A stretch of DNA of 63,206 nucleotides from Gammaproteobacteria bacterium (GTDB lineage: Bacteria; Pseudomonadota; Gammaproteobacteria; Eutrophobiales; Eutrophobiaceae): positions 1-63,206 of the forward strand of contig JAPOQU010000072.1 of the NCBI GenBank assembly GCA_026710545.1. Reading direction: 5' to 3'. This document shows, one piece after another, positions 33,781 to 45,764 of the stretch. A program made the position numbers and the translations under genes. How positions within the stretch are numbered: the stretch's first letter is position 1; every line of letters begins with the position of its first letter. Under the pieces are notes generated by a model. It saw nothing but the letters and a program-made list of their open reading frames with translations, was not told where the DNA came from and did no database searches.

Positions 33781-34962
33781 ATGATACGACCACACGGATC
33801 CGGTGAACTGCGCCCGCTGTTCGTCGAAGATGAAGACCGGCGCCAGACATTGCTGGAAGAAGCCGAAACCCTGCCGCAGTTGCTGCTTAACTCGGCGGCC
33901 GCGGCCAATGCGGTGATGCTGGGCGCCGGCTATTTTTCACCCTTGCCCGGGTATATGAATGCCGCTGACGCAACCGGTGTTGCCCGGGATATGCACACCG
34001 CTGCCAGCCTGTTCTGGCCCGTACCCTGCCTGAACCTGAGTACCGACACTTCCGCAATCAACGGAGCAGAACGAATAGCGCTGCGCGACCCCAACGTGGA
34101 AGGTTCGCCCGTTCTCGCCATTCAGGAGGTGGCCTCGGTGGAGACCCTGTCGGAAGATCAAATCAGGCTGATCACTGAAAAAGTGTTCGGCACCCTGGAC
34201 CGGGACCACCCCGGTGTGGCGACGCTGACCGCGTCCGGCAACCGTCTGGTGGCGGGCCCGGTACAGGTATTGAATTACAGTTACTTCGAACAGGACTTCC
34301 CGGAGACGTTCAGGACTGCCATGCAGATACGCGCCGGGATTGCCGCCAACGGCTGGGACAAAGTCGTCGCGTTCCAGACGCGCAACCCCATGCACCGCGC
34401 CCATGAGGAATTGTGCAAGATGGCCGGAGCAACGGTTAATGCCGACGGCATATTGATCCACATGCTGCTGGGTAAGCTGAAGCCGGGGGACATCCCTGCC
34501 GATGTGCGTGATGCGGCGATACGCAAGATGGTGGAACTGTATTTCCCCGAGAATACCGTGATGGTAACCGGCTACGGGTTCGATATGCTCTACGCCGGCC
34601 CGCGGGAAGCGGTGCTGCATGCCGTGTTCCGGCAGAATGCCGGTTGCAGCCATTTGATAGTCGGCCGGGACCACGCCGGCGTCGGCAGTTATTACGGCCC
34701 CTTCGACGCGCAGGCCATTTTCCGCGAACAAGTGCCTGAAGGCGCGCTGGAGATTGAAATATTCGAAGCGGACCACACTGCTTATTCAAAGAAACTGGAC
34801 CGGGTAGTGATGATGCGCGATGTGCCGGATCACGGGATGGAGGATTTCGTCCTGCTGTCGGGGACAAAAGTACGGGAGATGCTGGCCGGCGGACAAGCCT
34901 TGCCGGAAGAGTTTGCCCGGCCCGAGGTCGCCCGGATACTCATGGAGTATTACCGGCACTAG
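33781..34962 (+). CDS. sat: ATP sulfurylase Sat (homo-oligomeric type)
   Basis: 393 aa. It interconverts ATP plus sulfate and adenylyl sulfate (APS) plus pyrophosphate. Signature motifs are present: FQTRNPMHRAHEELCK (QxRNPxHxxHE) and LIVGRDHAGVGSYYG (GRDHAG), and the C-terminal LSGTKVREML. This is the Sat type, which in sulfur bacteria commonly makes ATP from APS. No apr or dsr gene is nearby, so the direction in vivo is unknown. It is preceded by a 140-base gap after the NUDIX gene. Confidence 0.96.
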   Translation: MIRPHGSGELRPLFVEDEDRRQTLLEEAETLPQLLLNSAAAANAVMLGAGYFSPLPGYMNAADATGVARDMHTAASLFWPVPCLNLSTDTSAINGAERIALRDPNVEGSPVLAIQEVASVETLSEDQIRLITEKVFGTLDRDHPGVATLTASGNRLVAGPVQVLNYSYFEQDFPETFRTAMQIRAGIAANGWDKVVAFQTRNPMHRAHEELCKMAGATVNADGILIHMLLGKLKPGDIPADVRDAAIRKMVELYFPENTVMVTGYGFDMLYAGPREAVLHAVFRQNAGCSHLIVGRDHAGVGSYYGPFDAQAIFREQVPEGALEIEIFEADHTAYSKKLDRVVMMRDVPDHGMEDFVLLSGTKVREMLAGGQALPEEFARPEVARILMEYYRH

Positions 34963-35009
34963 GTGAAATACTTGCCAATGGACTGTGACGAGTTGTCAGG
35001 CTGACAGTA

Positions 35010-35033
35010 TTTTTACTCTGACCCCGAATTTCC
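35010..35033. repeat. Half site of the GGGGTCAGAGTA family
   Basis: A single right arm, AGTATTTTTACTCTGACCCC, lies between sat and the groES promoter, with no matching left arm within a short distance. It looks like a decayed copy. Confidence 0.6.
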
Positions 35034-35053
35034 CTTTGATAAGCAATTTTTTG

Positions 35054-35109
35054 TTGACATCTGAAATTTTGCCGCTATATTGTTAGCACTCACTTTAGTA
35101 GAGTGCTAA
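35054..35109 (+). promoter_or_regulatory. groESL promoter with CIRCE operator
   Basis: TTGACA (35054-35059), 16 bases, then TATATT (35076-35081). Overlapping the start of transcription is a perfect CIRCE element, TTAGCACTC-N9-GAGTGCTAA (35083-35109), the HrcA repressor site. This predicts HrcA control of groESL, though hrcA itself is not in the window. Confidence 0.92.
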
Positions 35110-35167
35110 CAATTCCATCATATTCATAAAACAACAAACAGCTTAGCTCATAGGAGGTAATCAGAAT

Positions 35168-35455
35168 ATGAATATCAGACCATTACACGACCGGGTAGTC
35201 GTGCGGCGGCTGGAAGAGGAAAAGATGTCCCCGGGCGGGATTGTCATTCCTGACAGCGCCACTGAAAAGCCAATCCAGGGAGAAGTCGTCGCCACCGGTA
35301 ACGGCAAGATCCTGGATAACGGAGAGGTACGCGGCCTGGATGTCAAGGCAGGGGACAGGATCCTGTTTGGCAAATATTCAGGTACGGAAGTGAAAATAGA
35401 TAATGAAGAACTGCTGGTGATGCGTGAAGACGACATCATGGGCGTTATCGAATAA
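35168..35455 (+). CDS. groES: Co-chaperonin GroES
   Basis: 95 aa, standard length. [31 protein letters not shown] and [14 protein letters not shown] with [12 protein letters not shown] are family hallmarks. It caps the GroEL chamber. It has a strong AGGAGG site and lies downstream of the CIRCE operator. groEL follows after 18 bases on the same transcript. Confidence 0.99.
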   Translation: MNIRPLHDRVVVRRLEEEKMSPGGIVIPDSATEKPIQGEVVATGNGKILDNGEVRGLDVKAGDRILFGKYSGTEVKIDNEELLVMREDDIMGVIE

Positions 35456-37120
<1,665 letters not shown>

Positions 37121-37141
37121 CCCACTGCTGTTCAGCGGTAT

Positions 37142-37172
37142 AAAAAAACCCGCCATCCGGCGGGTTTTTTTT
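37142..37172. terminator. Bidirectional terminator between groEL and rho
   Basis: The stem CCCGCC-ATCC-GGCGGG is flanked by an A-run on the left and a T-run on the right, so it works as an intrinsic terminator on both strands for the convergent groEL and rho genes. Confidence 0.95.
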
Positions 37173-37210
37173 GGCAAGGACGTTACCGGCCCTCGCTGGA
37201 GTGACGGTTA

Positions 37211-38473
37211 TTACGACCTCTTCTTCATGGCGTCGAAGAACTGGGCGTTGTTCTTGGTCGCTTTCAGCCGTTCCAGGAGAAATTCCATGGCTCCGATCGA
37301 TTCCATCGGGTGCAGCAGCTTCCTTAATATCCACATCTTCTGCAGTTCCTCCTTTTCCGTCAGCAACTCTTCACGGCGGGGGCCGGAACGGTTGATGTAG
37401 ATGGCGGGGTAGATGCGTTTTTTCGAAATCTCGCGGTCCAGGTGCAACTCCATGTTACCGGTGCCCTTGAACTCTTCGTAGATGACTTCATCCATGCGCG
37501 AACCGGTGTCGATCAGGGCCGTGGCGAGGATAGTCAGGCTGCCGCCTTCTTCGATGTTGCGCGCGGCGCCGAAAAAGCGTTTCGGCCGCTGCAATGCGTT
37601 TGCATCGACGCCACCCGTCAATACCTTGCCGGATGCCGGCACAACGGTGTTGTAGGCCCGGGCAAGGCGGGTAATGGAATCCAGCAGAACGACCACGTCC
37701 CGCTTGTGCTCCGTCAGACGTTTTGCCCGCTCGATGACCATTTCCGCCACTTGTACGTGGCGGGTGGCAGGTTCATCGAACGTGCTTGAGATCACTTCGC
37801 CCCGGACCGAGCGTTCCATCTCCGTCACTTCCTCCGGCCGTTCGTCGATGAGCAGGACGATTAAATGGCATTCCGGGTGGTTGTGCTTGATGGACTGGGC
37901 AATGGATTGCAGGATCATCGTTTTGCCGGCCTTTGGCGGCGATACGATGAGGCCGCGCTGGCCTTTGCCGATAGGCGCTACCAGGTCAATGATCCTGGGG
38001 GTCAGGTCTTCGGTACTGCCGTTACCCACCTCCAGCTTCAGACGCTGCTCTGCAAACAGCGGCGTCAGGTTTTCAAAGATGATCTTGTGCCTGGCCTTTT
38101 CAGGCGCCTCGAAATTTATCTCGTTGACCTTCAGCAGCGCGAAATAGCGCTCGCCTTCCTTGGGGGGCCTTATCTTGCCGGAGATATTGTCACCGGTGCG
38201 CAGGTTGAAACGCCTTATCTGGCTGGGCGATACGTAGATGTCATCGGGGCCGGCCAGGTAGGAACTGTCGGCGGATCGTAAAAATCCGAAACCGTCCTGG
38301 AGGATCTCCAGCACGCCGCTACCGTAGATATCTTCGCCCTTTCTTGCATGGGCCTTTAGAATTTCAAAAATTACGTCCTGTTTTCTCGAGCGGGCCAAGC
38401 CGTCAAGGCCGAGGGATTCTGAGATGAGAACAAGTTCTGATGCGGGTTGTTGCTTTAACTCTGTGAGATTCAT
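37211..38473 (-). CDS. rho: Transcription termination factor Rho
   Basis: 420 aa, as in E. coli (419). The hexameric RNA helicase releases transcripts. [22 protein letters not shown] is the N-terminal domain, GFGFLRS and [16 protein letters not shown] the primary RNA site, [19 protein letters not shown] the Walker A/P-loop, and [15 protein letters not shown] the Walker B region. It is downstream of trxA on the same strand, the order in E. coli. Unusual length or insertion is not seen. Confidence 0.98.
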   Translation of the reverse strand: MNLTELKQQPASELVLISESLGLDGLARSRKQDVIFEILKAHARKGEDIYGSGVLEILQDGFGFLRSADSSYLAGPDDIYVSPSQIRRFNLRTGDNISGKIRPPKEGERYFALLKVNEINFEAPEKARHKIIFENLTPLFAEQRLKLEVGNGSTEDLTPRIIDLVAPIGKGQRGLIVSPPKAGKTMILQSIAQSIKHNHPECHLIVLLIDERPEEVTEMERSVRGEVISSTFDEPATRHVQVAEMVIERAKRLTEHKRDVVVLLDSITRLARAYNTVVPASGKVLTGGVDANALQRPKRFFGAARNIEEGGSLTILATALIDTGSRMDEVIYEEFKGTGNMELHLDREISKKRIYPAIYINRSGPRREELLTEKEELQKMWILRKLLHPMESIGAMEFLLERLKATKNNAQFFDAMKKRS

Positions 38474-38643
38474 TTGCTCCGAAATAAATTAGCTGATATT
38501 AACTGGCTGAATGGCTTTCGCCACACATATGGTTGAAATGCGCTAGGGGCCCGAATTAAGTTAGAGGAACTATACGACAGGTTAGACTACACTAGACGGT
38601 AGCACGTCAAATCGGAAACGTCCAGTTTTTTTATACCTGTGTC

Positions 38644-38970
38644 TTAAATTGTGCTGTCTATGAAGGCAGATAACTGCAGTTTCGACACGGCGCCTACCTT
38701 GGTGCCAACGACATCGCCATCCTTGAAAATCATCAATGTGGGGATACCGCGTACTGCGTATTTCTGCGGGGTCTGGGGATTTTCATCGATATTGATCTTG
38801 GCTACCGTCAGGTTGCCGGTATATTCGTCGGCAATTTCATCGAGGATAGGTGCGATCATCTTGCAGGGGCCGCACCACTCCGCCCAGTAGTCCACCATTA
38901 CCGGCGCTTCCGATTTTAATACATCTTCTTCAAAGCTGGAATCAGTTACGTGGACAATGCTGTTATTCAT
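38644..38970 (-). CDS. trxA: Thioredoxin TrxA
   Basis: 108 aa, the normal size. The active site is [13 protein letters not shown], followed by [24 protein letters not shown] with the cis-Pro, and [11 protein letters not shown]. It reduces disulfides in the cytoplasm. It is upstream of rho, with a 170-base gap that probably holds the rho leader or promoter. Confidence 0.98.
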   Translation of the reverse strand: MNNSIVHVTDSSFEEDVLKSEAPVMVDYWAEWCGPCKMIAPILDEIADEYTGNLTVAKINIDENPQTPQKYAVRGIPTLMIFKDGDVVGTKVGAVSKLQLSAFIDSTI

Positions 38971-39192
38971 CTCGTGCGTTACCTATGGTTGTTTGTGGAT
39001 ATAGTTGTAGTGTGACGGGAATTCACATTTCATCCGAAATATCGACCGATTTCAAGTTCTTGTTTAAAAATATTTACCAACGGACCCCGGGACGGGGTAT
39101 CGGCGCCGTACACGGTTTCAGATTGACATTTAATATATTGTTCTGGAAGATTGCAAACCTTATTCCAGCCGCCAGACTTCCGGAGACCCATA

Positions 39193-39315
39193 ATGGTTTC
39201 ACATCGCTTGTTACCAATACTCATACTGGCGCTCATTCTGTCCGGATGCGGCCAGAAGGGCGCGCTTTACCTGCCTGATAACGATTCTGCCGGGGTGGCC
39301 GCCCAGGAATTGTGA
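39193..39315 (+). CDS. Small LptM-like lipoprotein
   Basis: 40 aa. A hydrophobic signal ends at a lipobox (LILSGC), and the mature start CGQKGALYLPD is the signature of the YifL/LptM family. LptM assists LPS export by LptD. The gene stops immediately before the lysA ATG (TGAATG), an order known in Pseudomonas, where a small lipoprotein precedes lysA. Confidence 0.88.
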   Translation: MVSHRLLPILILALILSGCGQKGALYLPDNDSAGVAAQEL

Positions 39316-40563
39316 ATGGGAAATTTTTCATACAAAAACGGCGCCCTGCACGCCGAAGGAGTCAACTTGACTGCGCTCGCCGAACGCCACGGCACGCCCG
39401 CCTACGTGTATTCGCGGGCGGCGATTGAAGCCAACTGGCGCGCCTATGCGGATGCATGCGCCGGCAGGGACGCCCTGGTCTGCTACTCCGTCAAGGCAAA
39501 CGGCAACCTGGCAATCCTGAATCTCCTGGCCAGGCTGGGCTCGGGTTTTGACATCGTATCCGGGGGAGAACTGGAACGGGTTATTGCCGCCGGGGGCGAA
39601 CCGGGCAAGGTGGTGTTTTCCGGTACCGGGAAGCGCGCAGATGAAATGGCGCGCGCATTGGAAGCCGGTATCCATTGTTTTAACGTGGAGTCGGAGGCGG
39701 AGTTGTTGCGTCTTGACGAAATAGCCGGACAGATGTCCCTGACGGCGCCCGTATCGATCCGCGTTAATCCGGATATCGATCCGGACACCCACCCGTATAT
39801 CGCCACCGGCCTGAGGGGAAACAAGTTCGGCGTCGATCACGAGGAAGCCCTGGAAATATACCGGCTGGCTGACCGCCTGGGCCATATCACGGCGACCGGA
39901 ATCGATTGCCACATCGGCTCACAAATTACTTCAACCGGGCCTTACGTCGACGCGGTGAAAAAACTGCTTGCGCTGTTGGGACACCTGGAAAAAACCGGAA
40001 TCAGCGTCAGCCACATTGATATCGGTGGTGGCCTTGGTATCAGCTACCGCGACGAGACAGCGCCTGATGCAGCAGGCTTTGCCGGGGTCATCTCGGACCT
40101 TGTCCCGGCGCGTTACGGGATCATCCTGGAACCGGGCCGTTCAATAGTCGGTAACGCCGGTGTGTTACTTACCAGGGTCGAATACCTGAAAGCAAACAGG
40201 GAGAAACATTTTGCCGTGGTTGACGCGTCCATGAACGATTTATTGCGGCCGTCCCTGTACCAGGCCTGGCATGACATTATCCCCGTTAGCGAACGCGCGG
40301 ACGGTGCGCAAGCGGAATATGACGTGGTCGGCCCGATATGCGAGACGGGCGATTTCCTGGGGCTGGGGCGCAGCCTTTCCCTTGGTCCGGACGACCTGCT
40401 GGCCGTCATGTGCGCCGGGGCCTACGGGTTTTCCATGAGCTCAAATTACAACGCCAGGCCCAGGGCGGTGGAATTGCTGGTGGACGGGGAGCGCGGCCAT
40501 GTCATCCGGGAACGGGAAACGGTCGGGCAACTGATGGCGGGGGAGAAAATTTTACCTGCCTGA
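39316..40563 (+). CDS. lysA: Diaminopimelate decarboxylase LysA
   Basis: 415 aa. Decarboxylates meso-diaminopimelate to lysine with PLP. AYVYSRAAIEANW and YSVKANGNLAILN contain the PLP-lysine, HIDIGGGLGISY follows, and the C-terminal substrate site GPICETGDFLGLGR and CAGAYGFSMSSNYN are present. It directly follows the lipoprotein gene. dapF, often next, is not here; the glnA regulatory region follows. Confidence 0.97.
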   Translation: MGNFSYKNGALHAEGVNLTALAERHGTPAYVYSRAAIEANWRAYADACAGRDALVCYSVKANGNLAILNLLARLGSGFDIVSGGELERVIAAGGEPGKVVFSGTGKRADEMARALEAGIHCFNVESEAELLRLDEIAGQMSLTAPVSIRVNPDIDPDTHPYIATGLRGNKFGVDHEEALEIYRLADRLGHITATGIDCHIGSQITSTGPYVDAVKKLLALLGHLEKTGISVSHIDIGGGLGISYRDETAPDAAGFAGVISDLVPARYGIILEPGRSIVGNAGVLLTRVEYLKANREKHFAVVDASMNDLLRPSLYQAWHDIIPVSERADGAQAEYDVVGPICETGDFLGLGRSLSLGPDDLLAVMCAGAYGFSMSSNYNARPRAVELLVDGERGHVIRERETVGQLMAGEKILPA

Positions 40564-40650
40564 ACGGCACGTCCCGCAGCCATCCCGGATAGCCGCACCC
40601 TCCCGGTTTCCGTTGCTGTGACAGGTACCTGACTGACAAATGGTCAATAT

Positions 40651-40689
40651 TGGTGCATAATTCCTGGTGCAATGACTCGTTTTGGTGCA
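40651..40689 (+). promoter_or_regulatory. Cluster of NtrC-type half-sites (TGGTGCA)
   Basis: TGGTGCA occurs at 40651-40657, 40665-40671 and 40683-40689. GGTGCA is the half-site of NtrC operators, and the array is about 75-113 bases upstream of the sigma-54 promoter, a usual enhancer distance. Perfect dyads are not seen, so binding needs proof. Confidence 0.55.
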
Positions 40690-40763
40690 TCATATCGCTT
40701 GGTATGCGGAGCGGGCGCCGGTAAGCTGTTGAAAGATGCAGTTTTTTTCACGGGTACCCTGGG

Positions 40764-40779
40764 TGGCACAAATTGTGCA
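40764..40779 (+). promoter_or_regulatory. Sigma-54 promoter of glnA
   Basis: TGGCACAAATTGTGCA has the -24 GG and -12 GC of the RpoN consensus with the correct 10-base spacing. It lies 94 bases before the glnA start, and the NtrC gene is in the same operon. Confidence 0.85.
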
Positions 40780-40873
40780 ACAGAATTCCATTTGTTACCG
40801 GTTGTCGCCATGAACTACGCGGGGGGACCGGGAGCAGTTAAATCCAATGTAAAACTGTGCGAGGAGATAAGCA

Positions 40874-42283
40874 ATGTCGAAAGAGAATGTATATGGATTA
40901 ATCGAAGAGCATGATGTGCGTTTTGTTGACCTGCGGTTCTGTGATACGCGCGGCAAGGAACAGCATGTAACTGTGCCGGTTAATGCCGTCGACGACGAAT
41001 TTTTCGAAAACGGCAAGATGTTTGACGGTTCGTCCATTTCCGGCTGGAAGGGGATCGACGAATCAGACATGTTGTTGATGCCTGATACGGAAACGGCAGT
41101 GATCGATCCATTTTATGATGAATCAACCCTGGACCTGCGTTGTGACGTCCTGGAACCGACCACCATGCAGGGCTACGAACGCTGCCCGCGTTCCCTGGCA
41201 AAACGCGCCGAGGCCTACCTGCAATCGACCGGTATCGCCGATGTTGCCTATTTCGGCCCGGAACCCGAGTTCTTCATCTTTGATGAAGCCCGCTGGGGCG
41301 ATAGCCTGAACAGCGCGTTTTACGAAATTGATTCCGAGGAAGGCCACTGGAACAGCGACAAGCTGATGGACGGCCCGAACCAGGGTCACCGCCCCGGCGT
41401 TAAGGGCGGCTATTTTCCGGTGCCGCCGGTTGATTCCCTGCAGAACGTGCGCACTGCCATCTGTATGGCGCTGCAGGATATGGGGCAGACGGTTGAGGTG
41501 CATCACCATGAAGTCGCGACGGCCGGCCAGGCGGAAATCGGCACAAAATTCAAATCACTGGTGACCAAGGCGGATGAACTGCTTACCCTGAAGTACTGCG
41601 CCATGAACGTTGCCCAGGGATACGGCAAGACGGTGACCTTCATGCCGAAACCCCTGGTTGGCGACAACGGCAACGGCATGCACGTGCACCAGTCCCTGGG
41701 TAAAGACGGCCAGAACCTGTTCTCCGGGGACAAGTACGGCGGTCTTTCCGACACGGCCCTGCATTATATTGCAGGCATCTTCAAACATGCCCGGGCGCTC
41801 AATGCTTTTACCAATTCCGGCACCAACAGCTACAAGCGCCTGGTACCCGGATTTGAAGCCCCGGTATTGCTCGCCTATTCCGCGCGCAACCGTTCTGCAT
41901 CGTGCCGCATCCCCTGGATTGCCAACCCGCAGGGCAGGCGCGTTGAAATCAGGTTCCCGGATTCCTGCGGCAACCCGTACTTCATGTTCGCGGCGATGAT
42001 GATGGCGGGCCTGGACGGGATACAGAACAAGCTGGACCCGGGTGAACCCCTGGAAAAAGACCTGTATGACCTGACGATTGAGGAAGAGGCGGAGATTCCC
42101 ACCGTTTGTTCGTCACTGGACCAGGCGTTGGAGGCACTGGACCAGGACCGGGACTTCCTCACTGCCGGTGGTGTGTTCTCGGACGACATGATCGACGGAT
42201 ACATAGAGTTGAAGATGAATGAGGTAACTCGTTTCCGTATGACCACACACCCGGTAGAACTTGATATGTACTACAGTCTGTGA
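40874..42283 (+). CDS. glnA: Glutamine synthetase type I GlnA
   Basis: 469 aa, like E. coli GlnA. It makes glutamine from glutamate, ammonium and [38 protein letters not shown] and [10 protein letters not shown] are the class I signature regions. The late [10 protein letters not shown] contains the Tyr usually modified by adenylylation, so GlnE control is likely. GGAG precedes ATG. It is the first gene of glnA-glnL-glnG. Confidence 0.98.
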   Translation: MSKENVYGLIEEHDVRFVDLRFCDTRGKEQHVTVPVNAVDDEFFENGKMFDGSSISGWKGIDESDMLLMPDTETAVIDPFYDESTLDLRCDVLEPTTMQGYERCPRSLAKRAEAYLQSTGIADVAYFGPEPEFFIFDEARWGDSLNSAFYEIDSEEGHWNSDKLMDGPNQGHRPGVKGGYFPVPPVDSLQNVRTAICMALQDMGQTVEVHHHEVATAGQAEIGTKFKSLVTKADELLTLKYCAMNVAQGYGKTVTFMPKPLVGDNGNGMHVHQSLGKDGQNLFSGDKYGGLSDTALHYIAGIFKHARALNAFTNSGTNSYKRLVPGFEAPVLLAYSARNRSASCRIPWIANPQGRRVEIRFPDSCGNPYFMFAAMMMAGLDGIQNKLDPGEPLEKDLYDLTIEEEAEIPTVCSSLDQALEALDQDRDFLTAGGVFSDDMIDGYIELKMNEVTRFRMTTHPVELDMYYSL

Positions 42284-42302
42284 TTGGTAAATCGTTCCGG
42301 CT

Positions 42303-43421
42303 ATGGCCTCTCCGGGGGCCCTAGCCGGGACATCGCCTGTTAACGGCAAGGATGCGGCCACTGCGCATATAGCCAAAACCATGAGCACGTACAGGCTGCT
42401 GGATAACCTCTACACGGCCGTGCTGGTATTCGATGATCGATTGCGGCTCACCGATATCAATAATGCAGGGGAGACGTTGTTTTTTATAAGCCGCACCAAG
42501 ATGTACGGCCATACCGCCAACGAAATCCTGTTTGCCTCGCAAAAGCTGCTGGAAAATCTTGAACGTACCCGGGCGACAAGACAATCCCGTATGGAATGGG
42601 GCATCGATCTGGACCTTCCCGATGCAAAGCCCATGTGTGTGGACTGCATCGTGACCCCGGTGATCGAGGGTGAGACATGCAAGGAAGTGGTCCTGGAACT
42701 GATCAATGCCGACTCCCGCGTGCGGGCGCTGCGCGAAAGTAACCTGTCTTATCTACACGATGCGGCGCGCAAATCGTTAAGCGGCATAGCCCACGAAATC
42801 AAGAACCCCCTGGGAGGCCTGCGCGGTTCGGCGCAACTCCTGGAGCGGGAACTGAATGGTTCCAGCCTGGTGGAGTATACCCAGATCATCATTAACGAAG
42901 CGGACCGGTTACGCAACCTGGTCGACCGGATGCTGGCGCCGGCGACGAGAAACCGGATCAGCCGTGTCAACATTCACCGCGTGCTCGAACATACCTGCCG
43001 CATCGTAGAGGCGGAGTCGGAATTCAATGGCAGTATTCTGCGCGACTACGACCCCAGCCTGCCGGCGCTGCGCGCCGACCGGGAGCAGTTGATCCAGGCG
43101 TTGCTGAACATTGCCAGGAACGCGGCACAGGCCGTCGATGAAGCCGGGGAGGTACTGATCCGCACCCGGATAAAACGCCGTTGTACGATTCGCCGGAGAC
43201 ATTACAAGCTGGCTATACAGATTGATGTCATCGATAACGGCGCCGGCGTTCCCGCTGAAATTGAGGAGCATATTTTTTATCCCATGGTGACAGGCCGGGC
43301 CGGCGGTTCCGGCCTCGGGTTGTCCATCTCACAGTCATTGATCCAGTCCCATAACGGCATGATCCAGTACGAAAGAATCGATGACAGGACCTGCTTCAGG
43401 GTCCTGCTGCCGGTGGAGTGA
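42303..43421 (+). CDS. glnL: Nitrogen sensor histidine kinase NtrB
   Basis: 372 aa, no membrane segment. A PAS domain (LLDNLYTAVLVFDDRLRL) precedes the H-box LSGIAHEIKNPLGGLRGSAQLL with the phosphorylated His, then the N-box AL-NIARNAAQA and G-boxes IDNGAGVP and GGSGLGLSIS. It phosphorylates NtrC when nitrogen is low, under PII control. It is between glnA and glnG in the standard order. Confidence 0.95.
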   Translation: MASPGALAGTSPVNGKDAATAHIAKTMSTYRLLDNLYTAVLVFDDRLRLTDINNAGETLFFISRTKMYGHTANEILFASQKLLENLERTRATRQSRMEWGIDLDLPDAKPMCVDCIVTPVIEGETCKEVVLELINADSRVRALRESNLSYLHDAARKSLSGIAHEIKNPLGGLRGSAQLLERELNGSSLVEYTQIIINEADRLRNLVDRMLAPATRNRISRVNIHRVLEHTCRIVEAESEFNGSILRDYDPSLPALRADREQLIQALLNIARNAAQAVDEAGEVLIRTRIKRRCTIRRRHYKLAIQIDVIDNGAGVPAEIEEHIFYPMVTGRAGGSGLGLSISQSLIQSHNGMIQYERIDDRTCFRVLLPVE

Positions 43422-43430
43422 CGGGGAGCT

Positions 43431-44831
43431 ATGCGGGCTAATAACAAAGTCTGGATCGTGGATGACGACCAGTCCATCAGGTGGGTGCTGGAACGCGCCC
43501 TGATCAAGGAGCAACTGGTGCCGGTCACCTTTGAAAATGCACAGGACCTGCTGCAACGGCTCGGCACGGACCGGCCGGACGTTATCATATCCGACATCCG
43601 TATGCCCGGTCTGGACGGACTGGCTCTGCTGGAAGAGATAAAGCATAAAACACCCGATATACCGGTGATTATCATGACCGCCTTCCCGGACCTGGACCGG
43701 GTGGTTTCATCATTCCAGGGCGGGGCTTACGAGTACCTGCCCAAGCCGTTTGACATAGATGAACTGCTCAGCCTGGTGAAGCGCGCAATGCAGCGGCACC
43801 CGGCGGGCCAGCCGGCTGCACCGGCAAGGGACATGACGGAAACTGAAATCATCGGTTCTACCGCGGCCATGCAGGAGGTGTTCCGCGCGATCGGCAGGTT
43901 GTCGGGTTCTCACCTGACGGTACTGGTTACCGGCGAGTCCGGCACCGGTAAGGAACTGGTGGCGCAGGCGCTGCATCGCCACAGCCCCCGCTCACAGCAG
44001 CGGTTTATCGCCCTCAACATGGCGGCCATTCCCCGGGATCTGCTGGAATCCGAGTTATTCGGCCACGAAAAAGGCGCGTTCACGGGGGCCACATCGCAAC
44101 GCCTCGGCCGTTTTGAGCAGGCCAGCGGCGGGACCCTGTTCCTTGATGAAATCGGCGATATGCCTGCCGACCTGCAGACCCGCCTGTTGCGGGTCCTGTC
44201 CACGGGCACCTTTTACCGGGTCGGCGGCCATCTACCCATTGACGCGGATGTCAGGGTCATCGCGGCAACCAACCAGGACCTGGAACAAAGGGTGGACCGG
44301 GGCGCATTTCGCGAAGACCTGTTTCACCGTTTAAACGTGATCCGGGTACACGTTCCGTCGCTGCGTGACAGGCGCGAGGATATTCCGTTACTGACCGAGC
44401 ATTTTTTACGGCGCTCATCCGTGGAACTGAACATTGAATCCAAGCTGATGCTGCCGGAGACCCAGGAATACCTGGACAGGCTGGAATGGCCGGGCAACGT
44501 CAGACAACTGGAAAACTTCTGCCGCTGGGTAACTGTCATGGCCCCGGGCAACGAGATTCACCTGGATGACCTGCCGCCTGAACTCAGGGGTGCGGAACGA
44601 CCGGAGGGAACTGAACAGGACTGGGAAAGCACACTGCGGCATTGGGTCAAATCAAACCTGCTCAAGGGCGAGACCGGGTTACTGGGCAACGCTCTTCCCG
44701 AATTCGAACGAATCCTTATTGAAGAAGCCCTGCAACAATCCGGAGGACGGCGAAATGAAGCCGCCAAACTGCTGGGCTGGGGACGCAACACCCTGACCAG
44801 GAAGATCAAGTCACTGAATTTGAAAATATAA
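43431..44831 (+). CDS. glnG: Nitrogen response regulator NtrC
   Basis: 466 aa. The receiver has the phosphorylation Asp in DVIISDIRMPG. The AAA+ domain has Walker A VTGESGTGKEL, the sigma-54 contacting GAFTGA loop (HEKGAFTGATSQ) and LFLDEIGD; the C-terminus is a Fis-type HTH (GGRRNEAAKLLGWGRNTLTRKI). It activates sigma-54 promoters such as the one at 40764. The gene follows glnL after 9 bases. Confidence 0.97.
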   Translation: MRANNKVWIVDDDQSIRWVLERALIKEQLVPVTFENAQDLLQRLGTDRPDVIISDIRMPGLDGLALLEEIKHKTPDIPVIIMTAFPDLDRVVSSFQGGAYEYLPKPFDIDELLSLVKRAMQRHPAGQPAAPARDMTETEIIGSTAAMQEVFRAIGRLSGSHLTVLVTGESGTGKELVAQALHRHSPRSQQRFIALNMAAIPRDLLESELFGHEKGAFTGATSQRLGRFEQASGGTLFLDEIGDMPADLQTRLLRVLSTGTFYRVGGHLPIDADVRVIAATNQDLEQRVDRGAFREDLFHRLNVIRVHVPSLRDRREDIPLLTEHFLRRSSVELNIESKLMLPETQEYLDRLEWPGNVRQLENFCRWVTVMAPGNEIHLDDLPPELRGAERPEGTEQDWESTLRHWVKSNLLKGETGLLGNALPEFERILIEEALQQSGGRRNEAAKLLGWGRNTLTRKIKSLNLKI

Positions 44832-45027
44832 GCAGGAAATAACTGATGTACTACATCTCGTTATAGGGGATGATGCAGGTTTCGTAGACCTCGCTAAGCT
44901 GCTTTACTTAAAGTAATTCCCATACTCTGCGTATACAACAGTCAAGAGATACTGTTACCGCCAAGTCAGGGCTGGCTATGCCCGTATTTTCAGTTACAAT
45001 GTTGAAAAATTATCTGGAGGTTGAAGC

Positions 45028-45741
45028 ATGATCCAAGAACGATTGATTGAATATGAACACGCCGGCACCGTGCTGGAAGGATTCCTCGCATGTGACGATA
45101 CGGTGGGAGGAACAAGACCTGCGGTCATGGTTGTGCACGCTTGGGGCGGGCGTAGTGGATTCGAATGCGACAAGGCGCGCGCGCTGGCTGAACTGGGTTA
45201 CGTGGGTTTCGCTGCGGACTTGTACGGTAAGGGGGTATTGGGAGCCAGTGTGGCAGAAAATGCCGCGTTGATGCAGCCTTTCCTGGACGACAGGGCCTTG
45301 TTGCAATCCCGTCTGACAACCGCCCTTGAAACCCTGATTTCCCAACCGGAGGTCGATGGCAACCAGGTTGCTGCTATTGGTTACTGTTTCGGTGGCCTGT
45401 GTGTCCTGGACCTCGCCCGTACCGGAACGGATATCAGTGGTGTGGCCAGTTTTCACGGGTTGTTCGGCGCGCCGGGAAACACCGAGGGCACCAGGATAAA
45501 AGCCAGGGTGCTGGCGCTGCACGGGCATGAAGACCCCATGGTGCCTGTAGATGCGGTGGTTGCACTCGAGAAAGAGTTGACGGAAGCCGGCGCGGACTGG
45601 CAGATACATGTTTATGGCAATACCTTGCATGCCTTCACCAACCCGGAGGCCAACAACCCCGACCTGGGTGCGATCTACAACAAGAAGGCGGATAAACGCT
45701 CCTGGCAGACCCTGGTTAACTTCCTGGAAGAACTGTTTTAG
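45028..45741 (+). CDS. Dienelactone hydrolase family protein
   Basis: 237 aa alpha/beta hydrolase. The catalytic Cys is in GYCFGG, and Asp (HGHEDPMVP) and His (LHAFTNPEA) complete the triad. It begins MIQERLIEYEHAGTVLEGFLA. The natural substrate is unknown, as in many stand-alone family members. A GGAGG site precedes the ATG. A strong palindrome follows the stop. Confidence 0.88.
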   Translation: MIQERLIEYEHAGTVLEGFLACDDTVGGTRPAVMVVHAWGGRSGFECDKARALAELGYVGFAADLYGKGVLGASVAENAALMQPFLDDRALLQSRLTTALETLISQPEVDGNQVAAIGYCFGGLCVLDLARTGTDISGVASFHGLFGAPGNTEGTRIKARVLALHGHEDPMVPVDAVVALEKELTEAGADWQIHVYGNTLHAFTNPEANNPDLGAIYNKKADKRSWQTLVNFLEELF

Positions 45742-45764
45742 AGTAACGGGGGGACAGAGCAACA

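Larger units (their letters stand above)
40564..40873. other. glnA regulatory region
   Basis: A 310-base gap between lysA and glnA without a supported gene. It contains repeated TGGTGCA half-sites and a sigma-54 promoter, listed separately. Confidence 0.6.
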
